The notes: a model not told the origin generated them from the sequence alone. 42,914 nt of DNA from a virus (IMGVR_UViG_3300005253_000036:1-42914); one strand, 5' to 3'; positions 30,389-38,300 are shown, numbered from the stretch's first letter. Made by a program: numbers and translations.

Positions 30389-30573
30389 GCGAGATAACTT
30401 GGCGACTGAGTCACCCTGGCGAGTTCTTCTGGGAGCCCATCATGAAGTGGTGGCACCGTAACCGCCAAGCACGGATTGAACGTGACTATTGGCATGCTGA
30501 ATTTGAGCGCTTAGACCGTTGGACAGCGGAGCACCTCGATAAATGCAGTCTCCCAAGCGAGAGGTACAAATGA
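30385..30573 (+). CDS. Hypothetical small Trp-rich protein
   Basis: 62 aa from ATG at 30385, sharing ATGA. ITWRLSHPGEFFWEPIMKWWHRNRQARIERDYWHAEFERLDRW is Trp/Arg-rich and helical; a peripheral membrane or protein-binding role is possible. Function unknown. Confidence 0.65.
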   Translation: MSEITWRLSHPGEFFWEPIMKWWHRNRQARIERDYWHAEFERLDRWTAEHLDKCSLPSERYK

Positions 30574-30806
30574 GCGACATGATAGAGCGGGCTGAGGTTC
30601 TCGGTGTAGACTACGTGATGTTGAAAGGTTCTGGTGGCAGAGACCGCTACAACGGAGCCACCGTCAAAGGCGACGACTTTATGCACTTTAGCACATTAGG
30701 ACAGGGAACTTCCTGCGGGAAGACTATACAGGACTTCCTGCTGACACACGCTGATGTCAAAATAACTTGTCCGAGTTGCATCAAGGCTCTGAAGGCCCGC
30801 CCATGA
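30570..30806 (+). CDS. Hypothetical small protein with CxxC
   Basis: 78 aa from ATG at 30570, sharing ATGA. MIERAEVLGVDYVMLKGSGGRDRYNGATVKGDDFMHFSTLGQ then SCGKTIQDFLL and TCPSCIKALKA. A zinc-ribbon-like C-terminal pair is likely. Function unknown. Confidence 0.65.
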   Translation: MSDMIERAEVLGVDYVMLKGSGGRDRYNGATVKGDDFMHFSTLGQGTSCGKTIQDFLLTHADVKITCPSCIKALKARP

Positions 30807-30827
30807 CGATATGCACTGAGGACGTGA

Positions 30828-31091
30828 ATGGCTAAGCCTCACTACGCACGCCGCGTACAGCAGCAGATACTCGACGCGCGGGGCTTAGACCGCACCGCGC
30901 ACGGCCACCTTGAACCTAAGACCAAGCCGTCCACGCCTGGCGCAACCTTCGCTATGCGTTTCCTTGAGGAGAAGTTTGATGCACCTATCAGAGAACTTAT
31001 CGGACACGGCAGTAATGTGGAGGTGGCCAACTTCCTAGGCTTAGACCCATCTACGGTGAGTAAATGGCGGCTTCGCCTAGGACTGCGGTAA
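30828..31091 (+). CDS. Helix-turn-helix DNA-binding protein
   Basis: 87 aa, ATG at 30828 after GAGGACGTGA. The last 35 residues form an HTH: IRELIGHGSNVEVANFLGLDPSTVSKWRLRLGLR, with the turn around GLDPSTV. N-terminal half is basic. Directly upstream of the replication ATPase, so it may recognise a replication origin or regulate this module. Its stop overlaps the ATG of the ATPase (TAATG). Confidence 0.7.
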   Translation: MAKPHYARRVQQQILDARGLDRTAHGHLEPKTKPSTPGATFAMRFLEEKFDAPIRELIGHGSNVEVANFLGLDPSTVSKWRLRLGLR

Positions 31092-31882
31092 TGGAACCGC
31101 AAAAACTAGGCGACTTCCTCAAGTGGGAACCTCACTACCCTGATGCAATCATCGGCAACGGTGTCCTCTATGAACAGAACAAACTGATTATGTACGGGCG
31201 CGAGGGAATCGGCAAATCCATGCTAGCGATGAACCTCGACATGTCGCTCATCGGTGGTGTGCCCTGGACGGGGTTCGACATCAAGGGCGACCACAAGGTC
31301 ATCTACCTCCAGATGGAGATACCTCACCCCCTGCTGCACAAGCGCCTCATGAAGATGTACGACGCATGGAAGGTACTGTACGGAGACCCGAATGATATGC
31401 TTGACAGGTTCTACGTCTGGACCGAGCCCTTCCTCAAGCTCGATGATGCCGTCGGGTACAAGCTGCTCCGGGCTCAGTTGGAGAAGGTACGGCCTACCAT
31501 CCTAATCATTGACCCACTTTACAAGGCACTATCAGGTAACATACTAGACCCTAACTCTGCCCGTGCATTTGTTGATTCAATAGATGCCCTCATGGCCGAG
31601 TTCAAGTTCTGTATTGTCCTGATTCACCATACAAGGAAGGGTACTATAGATGAGGAGTCCGACGCTAACCCCGACGACGACATGCTAGGTTCAGCCGTGT
31701 TCTCATGGTGGGCGGATACTATCATCAAGATAACCAAGAAGGGTGAGAAGGACCGCAAGGTACTCCTTCAACTCTCCTTCGACAAGGTCCGCCATGCTGA
31801 GGACATCATTGACCCAAAGGAGGTGATATTCGACCGAGAGGACCTACAGTTCTACCTATCGGAGAAGAAAATCATAGTATAG
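31091..31882 (+). CDS. RepA/DnaB-like AAA (RecA-fold) replication ATPase
   Basis: 263 aa from ATG at 31091 (an in-frame ATG at 31064 is possible). Walker A GREGIGKS at residues 36-43, Walker B ILIIDPLYK with D141, and the sensor-like LIHHTRKG at 177-183, matching AAA_25/RepA-type hexameric helicase-like ATPases. A phage of this type has no other candidate helicase. Origin unwinding or loading at the fork is inferred. It starts the replication module and is coupled to the HTH gene. Confidence 0.75.
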   Translation: MEPQKLGDFLKWEPHYPDAIIGNGVLYEQNKLIMYGREGIGKSMLAMNLDMSLIGGVPWTGFDIKGDHKVIYLQMEIPHPLLHKRLMKMYDAWKVLYGDPNDMLDRFYVWTEPFLKLDDAVGYKLLRAQLEKVRPTILIIDPLYKALSGNILDPNSARAFVDSIDALMAEFKFCIVLIHHTRKGTIDEESDANPDDDMLGSAVFSWWADTIIKITKKGEKDRKVLLQLSFDKVRHAEDIIDPKEVIFDREDLQFYLSEKKIIV

Positions 31883-31900
31883 TTCATAGGAGGAACCACC

Positions 31901-32599
31901 GTGACCCAAGAACCATTCAAGCCTAGCCTAGCCACACCGGTTGGGCAAAGTCCCCTGCAGGAGTTCATCGCCATCCTGGAGTCGTGGGAAGCGGAGACGC
32001 GTGAGTCCCCATCGGACACACCTGGCGAAGCGCCCCGCAAGTACCAGGTCATCACCTTCAACTTCAAAGACCTGGATGTCATCCTGTCCACCGAGCCGTA
32101 CGTGTTCCCAATAGCCGTGTTGAGCATCGGCTACGCACCGCCTGCCGCGTCGCGTGGCAACACCCGTTGGGAGGCCCTGGCCGGCTCCATACGGAAGCTG
32201 ACGCCCGACCCGGACCTGGATGTGCTGGTCGGGAAGCGGCAGACCTGGAAGATGCTGCCAGCCACCCTGCGGATGCCCGTACTGGAGGAGGACGGCACGC
32301 CCAAGCTGGACGGTAGGCTCAGGCCCCTATGGGCCGACGCCGACGTGGACTGCTGGCACATCACCGAGGTCGAGGGCCTAGGCTCGGCCGCCGAGTCAGA
32401 CGAGGAGCTTATGGACTTCCTGGTTGGCCAGGCTGACGGCAAGACCGCCAGTGCCTGGTACGAGGGACTGTTGCAGGACCGTAGGGTCACCGCACGCAAC
32501 GACATCGTGACCGCCATCACCGACCGCAAGCTGCTCGACACGATGAAGGTGGCCAACAAGCTGACCGAGGACGCCGAGGGCGTGCTGCACAAGGTCTAG
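31901..32599 (+). CDS. Putative ssDNA-binding protein
   Basis: 232 aa, GTG at 31901 after AGGAGGAACCACC. Residues 45-165 have OB-fold-like strands: YQVITFNFKDLDVILS, FPIAVLSIGYAPPAASRGN, VLVGKRQTWKMLPATLRMP, CWHITEVEGL. The C-terminal 60 residues are helical. Codons are more GC-rich than in nearby genes, suggesting strong expression as expected for SSB. It follows the replication ATPase. Family assignment is by pattern and position; an unrelated abundant protein is the alternative. Confidence 0.55.
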   Translation: MTQEPFKPSLATPVGQSPLQEFIAILESWEAETRESPSDTPGEAPRKYQVITFNFKDLDVILSTEPYVFPIAVLSIGYAPPAASRGNTRWEALAGSIRKLTPDPDLDVLVGKRQTWKMLPATLRMPVLEEDGTPKLDGRLRPLWADADVDCWHITEVEGLGSAAESDEELMDFLVGQADGKTASAWYEGLLQDRRVTARNDIVTAITDRKLLDTMKVANKLTEDAEGVLHKV

Positions 32600-32602
32600 T
32601 CC

Positions 32603-32803
32603 ATGTGCTGTAGGCCACCCGAACAAGAGGAGCAGGGTGCACGGTTATTCGAAGCCCTCGGCCGTGCTGGCCCTCCACCATCATTCGAGGGCAGCTTCAT
32701 AGAGCGGCGTAGACGGCTATATCAGGAGATGTCCCAAGCCGCACATCGTATGCTTGAACTCCAGAAGGACATCCTGGCTATCGAGCGCATCCTGGGAGGA
32801 TAG
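32603..32803 (+). CDS. Hypothetical small helical protein
   Basis: 66 aa, ATG at 32603 with a weak AAGG upstream. Starts MCCRPPEQEEQG; residues 30-66 form a helical, coiled-coil-like run (FIERRRRLYQEMSQAAHRMLELQKDILAIERIL). Possibly an accessory to its replication neighbours. Function unknown. Confidence 0.65.
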   Translation: MCCRPPEQEEQGARLFEALGRAGPPPSFEGSFIERRRRLYQEMSQAAHRMLELQKDILAIERILGG

Positions 32804-32804
32804 G

Positions 32805-33020
32805 TTGGCTATACCTTCGCCTAAGAGTCCTGAGATAGAACGGCTCCTCGAGGACCTGACGGGCCGCCGTACAGCCATTGAGGCTGACCGCTGCATAGAC
32901 CCACCTAATGGTTGTGGCGGTCCCGCCACCGAGTTCCACACTGAGCTAGACCGACGGGAGTACACTGTCTCAGGGCTCTGCCAGGACTGTCAGGATACGG
33001 CCTGGTATACGCCGGAGTAG
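32805..33020 (+). CDS. Small zinc protein with four conserved-style Cys
   Basis: 71 aa from TTG at 32805, preceded by GGGAGGATAGG; the in-frame ATG at 32754 lies inside the preceding gene. ERLLEDLTGRRTAIEADRC, then CIDPPNGCGG and SGLCQDCQD: four Cys in a C-x6-C and C-x2-C arrangement around EFHTELDRREYTVSG. This block matches a small family common in actinobacterial-type phages and presumably binds zinc. Function unknown. Confidence 0.65.
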   Translation: MAIPSPKSPEIERLLEDLTGRRTAIEADRCIDPPNGCGGPATEFHTELDRREYTVSGLCQDCQDTAWYTPE

Positions 33021-33035
33021 TAGAAGGATAGCCCG

Positions 33036-33695
33036 ATGGAGTGGACGGAAGACAGCAGCCTAGCGACTCAGATGCTACGGGACCTGGGTGAGGAAATCTG
33101 GATAGACAAGCACCTACCCCATGTCACCGAGCTAATCTACTGCCTTACGCGGTCCTGGTATCAGCGTAAGAAGCCGCTTCCGTTCACTCCTCGGGAGGTC
33201 CTCCTGTTCTCAACGGGGATAGGCCTGGAGCAGGTGCTCCTCAAGCGCCACAAGCAACAGATAGAAGGCGTATTGGACGGCATCGGATATGCCACGGATT
33301 TCCTGACTTACGAGGACTACCCCGGAGAGTTGAAGCTCACGCGGTACTCTGCCAAGAAGGGCCCTGATGAACTGCCGAACACTTGGAAGCGGCAGATATT
33401 GTCATACCTCAGATGCAACAAGGATGACCGTATGCTCCTTGCCATCATGCACCTTATGGGCGACTACGCTCCTCCGTTCCCGATGCTCAAGGCATGGCAG
33501 GGCAAGGCTACCCAATGGGAAATCGGTATGAACTGGGCCTGGATGCTGATGCGTAGGGACATGTACATGGCCTCACTGGAGACGGACACACCACCTGAAC
33601 AGTTCACCACTAACGAGGATTGGGAGTGCGAGGGCTGCGGCTACAAACTAATCTGCGACGCGAACCAGGCAATCAAGGAAATGAAAGGAGAATGA
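33036..33695 (+). CDS. Cas4/RecB-like PD-(D/E)XK nuclease with Fe-S cysteines
   Basis: 219 aa, ATG at 33036. N-terminal C36 (LIYCLTRSWYQRKK), D88 (GYATDFL), then E98-L-K100 (GELKLTR), a D...E-x-K nuclease core, with Q120-x3-Y124 (QILSYLRC) as the RecB-type QxxxY motif. C-terminal C198, C201 and C207 (WECEGCGYKLIC) with C36 can form a 4Fe-4S cluster as in Cas4 and AddB. It sits with an ATPase, a Sak4-like ATPase and an ERCC4-type nuclease. Likely 5' exonuclease/end-resection for recombination. No CRISPR system is present here. Confidence 0.75.
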   Translation: MEWTEDSSLATQMLRDLGEEIWIDKHLPHVTELIYCLTRSWYQRKKPLPFTPREVLLFSTGIGLEQVLLKRHKQQIEGVLDGIGYATDFLTYEDYPGELKLTRYSAKKGPDELPNTWKRQILSYLRCNKDDRMLLAIMHLMGDYAPPFPMLKAWQGKATQWEIGMNWAWMLMRRDMYMASLETDTPPEQFTTNEDWECEGCGYKLICDANQAIKEMKGE

Positions 33696-33949
33696 CCACC
33701 GTGCCAACTGAGAACGAAGTACTCAGGCAAACAAGTCTATATTGGGTGCAGGCCCACGTCGGAGGCATCGACCCAGGGTCGGCAACCCTGGGCCTACGGT
33801 ATGGTATCATCATTGCGCTCAGGCAACCCAACTATGCCCGAGCGTATGCGGCGGCGACGCGCCGCTCGGAGGCAGACCCGTTCGAGGAGAAGGCGGTCAA
33901 GGAGTTTATGGCCACTGTGCCTCTGATGGTGGGAGGGAATGGTGCATAA
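33692..33949 (+). CDS. Hypothetical small protein
   Basis: 85 aa from ATG at 33692, coupled by ATGA to the nuclease; GTG at 33701 is another possible start. TSLYWVQAHVGGIDPGSATLGLRYGIIIALRQPNYARAYAAATRRSE, then KEFMATVPLMVGG. Helical and coupled by TAATG to the Sak4-like gene, so it may be a recombination accessory. Function unknown. Confidence 0.65.
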   Translation: MTTVPTENEVLRQTSLYWVQAHVGGIDPGSATLGLRYGIIIALRQPNYARAYAAATRRSEADPFEEKAVKEFMATVPLMVGGNGA

Positions 33950-34824
33950 TGCTACTCAGCATTGAGGGCGACGAGGCCGTAGGCAAGACCACCTTGGCAT
34001 ACTCGGGGCCGTTACCCCTAGTTGGCTTTGCCTTCGACATGGGAGCGGAGCGGGCCATGATGGGCGGTCGATTCAACGAGCTATTTAACGGCGTGGACAT
34101 ACACTACGTCCCGTATGATACACAGCCGGTTTTGCAGGGACGTATGGAGGGCGAGACGGGGCTATGGATAGGGCACGACATTACCGTATTCGAGTTGCCT
34201 CCACCAGTACAGTTGGACTCGATTAGGGTCAAGGGCTATGTCACCCTCTGGACCTACTTCATTGCTATGGCGGCTAAGGCGTTCATGGCCAATGAGGTCA
34301 AGACCCTGGTATTCGACACAATGACCGTAGCTAGACGCGTCAAGGCGGATGCCTACCTTGAGAGCCTACAGAACGCGGCGTTCGATGCCGCCGGCAAGCG
34401 CATCATGGTGCAGGGCGTAGAGATGAAGATGCGCGAGCGCCTGCTCCAGAAGGAGTACGGCAATACCAACGATGCCATCCGCGACATCTACACCACGGGC
34501 GCCGGCGTTGGGAAGAACCTCATTGCTGTGCATCACCTCACCGACGAGTACGCCAGTCGGCCTAACGCTAAGGGCGAGATTGAAGACGTGGCAACCGGCA
34601 GGCGTATCCTTGAAGGCCTCAAGAACACCCACAGGTTCGTGGACATTGCCATCCTCATGACGAAGGACAGAGGTACGGTCAAGTGCGAGTTCAAGAAGTT
34701 CGGCTACAGCTTGCCTATTGAGGGCACGTTCCAGGACAATCCTACCTGGGACGGCATCGCGGACCGAGTCGCTCTGGCTACGGGTGACCGCATCCAGCTA
34801 GACCTGAGGAAGGCCAATGGTTAA
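33949..34824 (+). CDS. Sak4-like RecA-fold ATPase (recombinase)
   Basis: 291 aa from ATG at 33949, coupled by TAATG; the in-frame ATG at 33742 lies inside the 85-aa gene and is rejected. Walker A GDEAVGKT at residues 7-14, Walker B TLVFDTM with D123, and LIAVHHLTDEY further on, as in AAA_24/Sak4 proteins. Sak4 supports single-strand annealing together with SSB, and an SSB candidate lies 1.3 kb upstream. Function inferred from family pattern and neighbours. Confidence 0.75.
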   Translation: MLLSIEGDEAVGKTTLAYSGPLPLVGFAFDMGAERAMMGGRFNELFNGVDIHYVPYDTQPVLQGRMEGETGLWIGHDITVFELPPPVQLDSIRVKGYVTLWTYFIAMAAKAFMANEVKTLVFDTMTVARRVKADAYLESLQNAAFDAAGKRIMVQGVEMKMRERLLQKEYGNTNDAIRDIYTTGAGVGKNLIAVHHLTDEYASRPNAKGEIEDVATGRRILEGLKNTHRFVDIAILMTKDRGTVKCEFKKFGYSLPIEGTFQDNPTWDGIADRVALATGDRIQLDLRKANG

Positions 34825-35089
34825 GCCAATACCCAGTAGGAGAGAGCGGGGACTGAGGAAGCTCGACCGCGATGAGTACGGTGAGCACTACCAGGAGACC
34901 AATACGGACTACCTCAATAAGCACGCCGTCGAGGAGTACCCGCCTCCATTGGGAGATGTTCACCTGCACCTCATCTATGCCCGCAGCGTTCATTGGCGCG
35001 TAGTGGAACGAGGCTCCAGCGTATGCAAGGTGCCTGGTCGTTGTCACCTTGTGACTTTGGTTAGGAGGCAGACCGATGTGCAGTCATAG
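34817..35089 (+). CDS. Hypothetical small protein
   Basis: 90 aa, ATG at 34817 overlapping the preceding gene by eight bases, with GAGGAAGG upstream. Basic N-terminus (MVKPIPSRRERGLRKLDRDEYGEHYQE), then LGDVHLHLIYARSVHWRVVERGSS. Three possible strands. Function unknown; position among recombination genes suggests an accessory. Confidence 0.7.
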   Translation: MVKPIPSRRERGLRKLDRDEYGEHYQETNTDYLNKHAVEEYPPPLGDVHLHLIYARSVHWRVVERGSSVCKVPGRCHLVTLVRRQTDVQS

Positions 35090-35270
35090 CCGCGACCTGG
35101 CCTGTGTGTGGTTGACCGTGCCAGAGGCGGCAGACTTCCTGAAGGTTGACAAGTCAACGATGTACCGGTACATCCAACTCGGCAAGCTCGAGGTGAACCG
35201 TCCAGGCGGGTACGTCATCCGTATCTGCCTTGAGGAACTAAACATGTTCGGTGCGGTAAAGAAGGAGTAG
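35076..35270 (+). CDS. Excisionase-type helix-turn-helix protein
   Basis: 64 aa, ATG at 35076 after TTAGGAGGCAGACC. LTVPEAADFLKVDKSTMYRYIQLGKLEVNRPGGYVIR is the HTH_17/excisionase (MerR-like) pattern. With no integrase in the window it more likely acts as a small regulator or DNA-bending factor in replication than in excision. The family call is firm; the role is open. Confidence 0.8.
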   Translation: MCSHSRDLACVWLTVPEAADFLKVDKSTMYRYIQLGKLEVNRPGGYVIRICLEELNMFGAVKKE

Positions 35271-35275
35271 GCTCC

Positions 35276-36040
35276 ATGGGCAGGGACATCGACCTCAAGA
35301 ACCTAACCACCTTGATGGAGGACAACCACGAGCCGTCCGCTATGTACTCCATGCTGAACCAGTCCGTGCCTACAGGCATGGCCAACCTCAATGACCAGGG
35401 ATACGCGGACTACCTCTGGCAGGGCCACGAAGGCCCCTCACAGGCAGAGCGCAAGACCGTCACTGACATCCTAGGCGGCGCGGTCAACGTAGAGGACCAG
35501 CTACGGCGCCAGAAGGATGCACACCCCGATGTGCGGCTGATGCTGATAGTCGAGGGCGTGGCGACCCCGACGCCGACTGGCACAGCCACCTGGTACGAGT
35601 CCCGTACCAACAAGCGCATCATGCACGCCGGCCGTGAGTTCAAGATGCCCCTGAACGTCGTCTATGCCTGGACGTACCGGGTGTCACGGTTCATGGAGGT
35701 GTACTTCGCGCCTAACATGGTCTGTACGGCGAGGATGCTGGTGGCCTTCTATAAGTCTGACCAGAAGGCCGAAGCCGACCATGACACCTTCCGGCGCTAC
35801 ATGAAGCCTATGGACTGGCACCCGAACCCACAGGTCCAAGGCTTAGTTAGTCTTGGCAGTGGCATTGGAACGGTGCGCGCAGAGGCCCTGATTGCCAGGT
35901 TCGGCACGGTGTGGCATGTGCTCAGTGCCTCACCAAAGGACATAGGAGAAGTGACCACACGCACCGAAAAGAGGCAACAGAGCATCGGCCTCTCAGCGGC
36001 ACGGACGCTCTTAAGGAGGATAGGTAGGACTGATGCCTGA
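35276..36040 (+). CDS. ERCC4-type structure-specific nuclease with HhH
   Basis: 254 aa. N-terminal nuclease core: IDLKNLTTLMED at 5-16, then QAERKTVTDILGG with E58-R59-K60 and D64, the ERK-x3-D signature of XPF/Mus81/Hef nucleases, and LIVEG with E93. The C-terminal part has a helix-hairpin-helix (VQGLVSLGSGIGTVRAEALIARFG, about 190-225), which binds branched DNA. Together this points to cutting of forks or recombination intermediates. Uncommon in phages of this size; neighbours Cas4-like and Sak4-like fit. Confidence 0.75.
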   Translation: MGRDIDLKNLTTLMEDNHEPSAMYSMLNQSVPTGMANLNDQGYADYLWQGHEGPSQAERKTVTDILGGAVNVEDQLRRQKDAHPDVRLMLIVEGVATPTPTGTATWYESRTNKRIMHAGREFKMPLNVVYAWTYRVSRFMEVYFAPNMVCTARMLVAFYKSDQKAEADHDTFRRYMKPMDWHPNPQVQGLVSLGSGIGTVRAEALIARFGTVWHVLSASPKDIGEVTTRTEKRQQSIGLSAARTLLRRIGRTDA

Positions 36041-36866
36041 TAACGGTTTCGCGGCACAGTATCCACGAGAGCAGGTAGACCAAAAGGACCTCATACTGTT
36101 CCCTCGAGACATCCAGTGGAGGCGGCAACTGTTCCCGCCTGAGGTATTCGACCATCCAGCCAAGGCTAATATGCACCTCATCGTGGAGCTTGTGAGGTAC
36201 CTGACGGAGCCCGGCGATACCATCATAGACCCGTTCGCCGGCACGGGCACCCTCATGTTGGCCCTACTGGAAGGTCGAAGCGTTGTCCTCATTGACATCG
36301 AACCGCCGTTCGTGGCGTTGCTTGAGAAGGCCAAGGCTATGTGGTTCGACCAGGACCCACCTATGGACATCCAGGGTAAGCTAACTCTTATTCAGGGTGA
36401 CTGTAGGCAGAAGATACAGGACCTAGACTTCCTATGTGATGCCGCAATATTCAGCCCACCGTACTCCAATATACTGAGTAGTGGCGGCGAGACCCGCACC
36501 GGGCCAAGTGACCGTATCACGCCAGAGGTTATTGCTGCCTATGGTGGCAAGCAGGCAAGCCCGCAGAACCTTGGTCGGCTCAACCCGTTCTTCTTTGAGC
36601 ACGGTATGACCCGTGTTTACCAACGCCTACACAAACGCCTAGTGCCCAACGCACCTATGGCTATCATTAGCAAGGATGCCATGCAAGCCGGAAGGAGGTT
36701 GATACTATCCGAGAAGATTATCCGCCAGGCCCAACGTAACGGCTTCAAGCTGGAGTCCTGGCACAAATGGAAGATGCCGTTCTCAAGCTACCGAGCACCG
36801 GCCGCTGCCAAGGGCATCAAGACCGTCGATGACGAGGATATACTCATATTCAGGAGGGAACCGTGA
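36033..36866 (+). CDS. DNA methyltransferase, SPPY type
   Basis: 277 aa, ATG at 36033 after AGGAGGATAGG. Motif I DPFAGTG at residues 66-72 (SAM binding), acidic LIDIEPP after it, and catalytic SPPY at 141-144, which points to N4-cytosine or N6-adenine methylation. No variable target-recognition domain is obvious. No partner restriction enzyme is seen, so it is probably a solitary phage enzyme protecting the DNA from host restriction. Given the rarity of GATC in this genome, its own target is worth determining. Confidence 0.8.
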   Translation: MPDNGFAAQYPREQVDQKDLILFPRDIQWRRQLFPPEVFDHPAKANMHLIVELVRYLTEPGDTIIDPFAGTGTLMLALLEGRSVVLIDIEPPFVALLEKAKAMWFDQDPPMDIQGKLTLIQGDCRQKIQDLDFLCDAAIFSPPYSNILSSGGETRTGPSDRITPEVIAAYGGKQASPQNLGRLNPFFFEHGMTRVYQRLHKRLVPNAPMAIISKDAMQAGRRLILSEKIIRQAQRNGFKLESWHKWKMPFSSYRAPAAAKGIKTVDDEDILIFRREP

Positions 36867-37030
36867 TAGGTGCCGCAGTCGTACTGGCCACTACGTTCCT
36901 ATTTGCCCTTGTAACAGGGGCTCTGGCGGGCCCTAACTGGTATGGAGCGCGGCTGGTACTCCTCATGTCAGTAGCAGGTTTCATAGGGGGCACAATAGCA
37001 CTGCTCCCGATTATAGCTTGGAGGTTATGA
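36863..37030 (+). CDS. Small two-helix membrane protein
   Basis: 55 aa from GTG at 36863, sharing GTGA with the methyltransferase stop. Two hydrophobic segments: IGAAVVLATTFLFALVTGAL and LVLLMSVAGFIGGTIALLP, with GPNWYGAR between. Likely an inner-membrane protein. Function unknown; unrelated in sequence to the membrane protein at 20623. Confidence 0.6.
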   Translation: MIGAAVVLATTFLFALVTGALAGPNWYGARLVLLMSVAGFIGGTIALLPIIAWRL

Positions 37031-37365
37031 TGGAGAAGATAGGTGACATCAGGAACAGGGCTCTCAAGGTCCTAGGCAACATGGTCACTGCGGAGCGTAT
37101 CGCGCTTTGCCTGGGCTACCAGGTCGGTGACCTGCAGAAGGCCGTGTACCGCATAAGCCACTGCGACGCGGTTGCAGCCCTCAAGGGCGGTACCTCTAGC
37201 TCGAAGGCCTACTACGGCGAGGCCCGAGCGGCGACCGCAGACGCGTCCATTCAACTACGTCTCCTGGTGAACGAGCTAGGCTTCGACTGGGACGAGACGA
37301 TTGCCCTAGGCGAGGAGCGCCACAAGGAGACGATGATACAGGTCGCTAGCGGGCTGCGTGACTAA
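37030..37365 (+). CDS. MazG-like pyrophosphohydrolase family protein
   Basis: 111 aa from ATG at 37030, with TTGGAGG five bases upstream; ATG at 37027 is too close to it. ALCLGYQVGDLQKAVYR then YYGEARAATADASIQLRLLVNELGFDWDETIALGEERHKETM match the two-part MazG-like pattern (E-x2-E/D-L and ADxxIQLxxLxxELGFD). Such enzymes cleave NTPs or modulate the stringent response. The canonical acidic quartet is only partly recognisable, so function is tentative. Confidence 0.5.
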   Translation: MEKIGDIRNRALKVLGNMVTAERIALCLGYQVGDLQKAVYRISHCDAVAALKGGTSSSKAYYGEARAATADASIQLRLLVNELGFDWDETIALGEERHKETMIQVASGLRD

Positions 37366-37826
37366 TGGAGAACCGCGTAATCCGAAAGCGACTCCCGGAC
37401 GAGCGTGCGTCCGTCACGCACCGCGTCGTCATCGATTGGAGCACCGACCTGTACATCATCGTAGGGCTGTATCCTGACGGCCAGCCTGGGGAGCTATTCC
37501 TTAAGGTCGGCAAAGTCGGCAGCACCCTACGTGGGCTGCTAGATATTCTAGGCATTTGGACCTCCATACTGTTGCAGGTCGGGGTTCCCCTTGATGACCT
37601 GTGCGAGAAGATGATAGGTGTGTCGTTTGAGCCAAAGGGCCGGACGAACAACAAGGACATACCCGAGTGTGCCTCCATCGCGGACTACACGTTTAGGTGG
37701 TTGAGGTGGAGGTTCCTAGACGGCAAGATACCCACGGGCCCTTGCTGGTTCCCCGACATGAAGAACGCGCGAGGCACCATAATGGCTGAGAGGCACGCAG
37801 AGACGGACACCGAGGGCCGTGGCTAA
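37365..37826 (+). CDS. TSCPD domain protein (ribonucleotide reductase C-terminus-like)
   Basis: 153 aa, ATG at 37365 coupled by TAATG. The order RKRLPDERASVTHR, IIVGLYPDGQPGELFLKVGKVGS, SILLQVGVPLDDLCEKMIGVSFEPKG and DIPECASIADYTFRWL matches the TSCPD domain found at the C-terminus of class II ribonucleotide reductases and as a standalone phage protein. The catalytic RNR subunit is absent, so its activity alone is unclear; it may assist the host enzyme in dNTP supply. Confidence 0.7.
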   Translation: MENRVIRKRLPDERASVTHRVVIDWSTDLYIIVGLYPDGQPGELFLKVGKVGSTLRGLLDILGIWTSILLQVGVPLDDLCEKMIGVSFEPKGRTNNKDIPECASIADYTFRWLRWRFLDGKIPTGPCWFPDMKNARGTIMAERHAETDTEGRG

Positions 37827-38073
37827 GCCTAACTTGAACCGCCCTGGTGGCTCGGCGATTCCCCCTACCTACAAGCAAGAGCAGTACGCCGCGGACCTAA
37901 TCGAGCAGCTTCGTGAGGGCGAGCACTTCAAGGCGGAGATATTCGCACGGAGGGTTTACACCGCCGAGACTGTAGGCGCGATGTCCGCCCTCATCGATAA
38001 GATGAAGGCAGCACTCAAGGAGCTACAGGACGCCGACGAGTTTATAGACATATCACATAGGGAGGAACCCTAA
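37819..38073 (+). CDS. Hypothetical small protein
   Basis: 84 aa, GTG at 37819 overlapping the TSCPD gene by eight bases. NLNRPGGSAIPPTYKQEQYAADLIEQLREGEHFKAEIFARRVYTAETVGAMSALIDKMKAALKELQDADEF: mostly helical and acidic. Coupled by overlap to the DUF4031 gene. Function unknown. Confidence 0.7.
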   Translation: MAKPNLNRPGGSAIPPTYKQEQYAADLIEQLREGEHFKAEIFARRVYTAETVGAMSALIDKMKAALKELQDADEFIDISHREEP

Positions 38074-38300
38074 TGATACTCATGGATGCGAAGGGTCACC
38101 TAGTCAGCGACAGTAGCCTAGCCGAACTCCACGACTTCGCTGCTCGCATCGGTATGAGGCGGTCATGGTTCCAGCTAGGGCAGTCCGGTCAGCATCCGCA
38201 CTACGACATAACCGTACGTTGGCGTCGGCGTCGAGCCCATGCTGCCGGTGCGGTCCAAGTCAGAAGCAAGGAACTAGTCGGACGGATGGTAAGGAGATAA
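38073..38300 (+). CDS. DUF4031-like protein
   Basis: 75 aa, ATG at 38073 coupled by TAATG. LMDAKGHLVSDSSLAELHDFAARIGMRRSWFQLGQSGQHPHYDI followed by GAVQVRSKELVGRM fits the DUF4031 pattern (SLAELHxFA, W-F, PHYDI, then a basic helix). Function of the family is unknown. It follows a run of nucleotide-metabolism-like genes. Confidence 0.75.
   Translation: MILMDAKGHLVSDSSLAELHDFAARIGMRRSWFQLGQSGQHPHYDITVRWRRRRAHAAGAVQVRSKELVGRMVRR

Noticed and set aside
33036-33695. Cas4-like protein as part of a CRISPR-Cas system
   Set aside because: No repeat array and no other cas gene is present; Cas4-like nucleases are common in phage recombination modules.
33742-33948. Longer start for the Sak4-like ATPase
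   Set aside because: The extra residues overlap the 85-aa gene in a different frame and are Arg/Pro-rich filler; ATG at 33949 begins with the P-loop strand.
35076-35270. Excisionase-like gene as evidence for a temperate phage
   Set aside because: No integrase, attachment site or prophage repressor arrangement was found; small HTH_17 proteins also occur in lytic phages.
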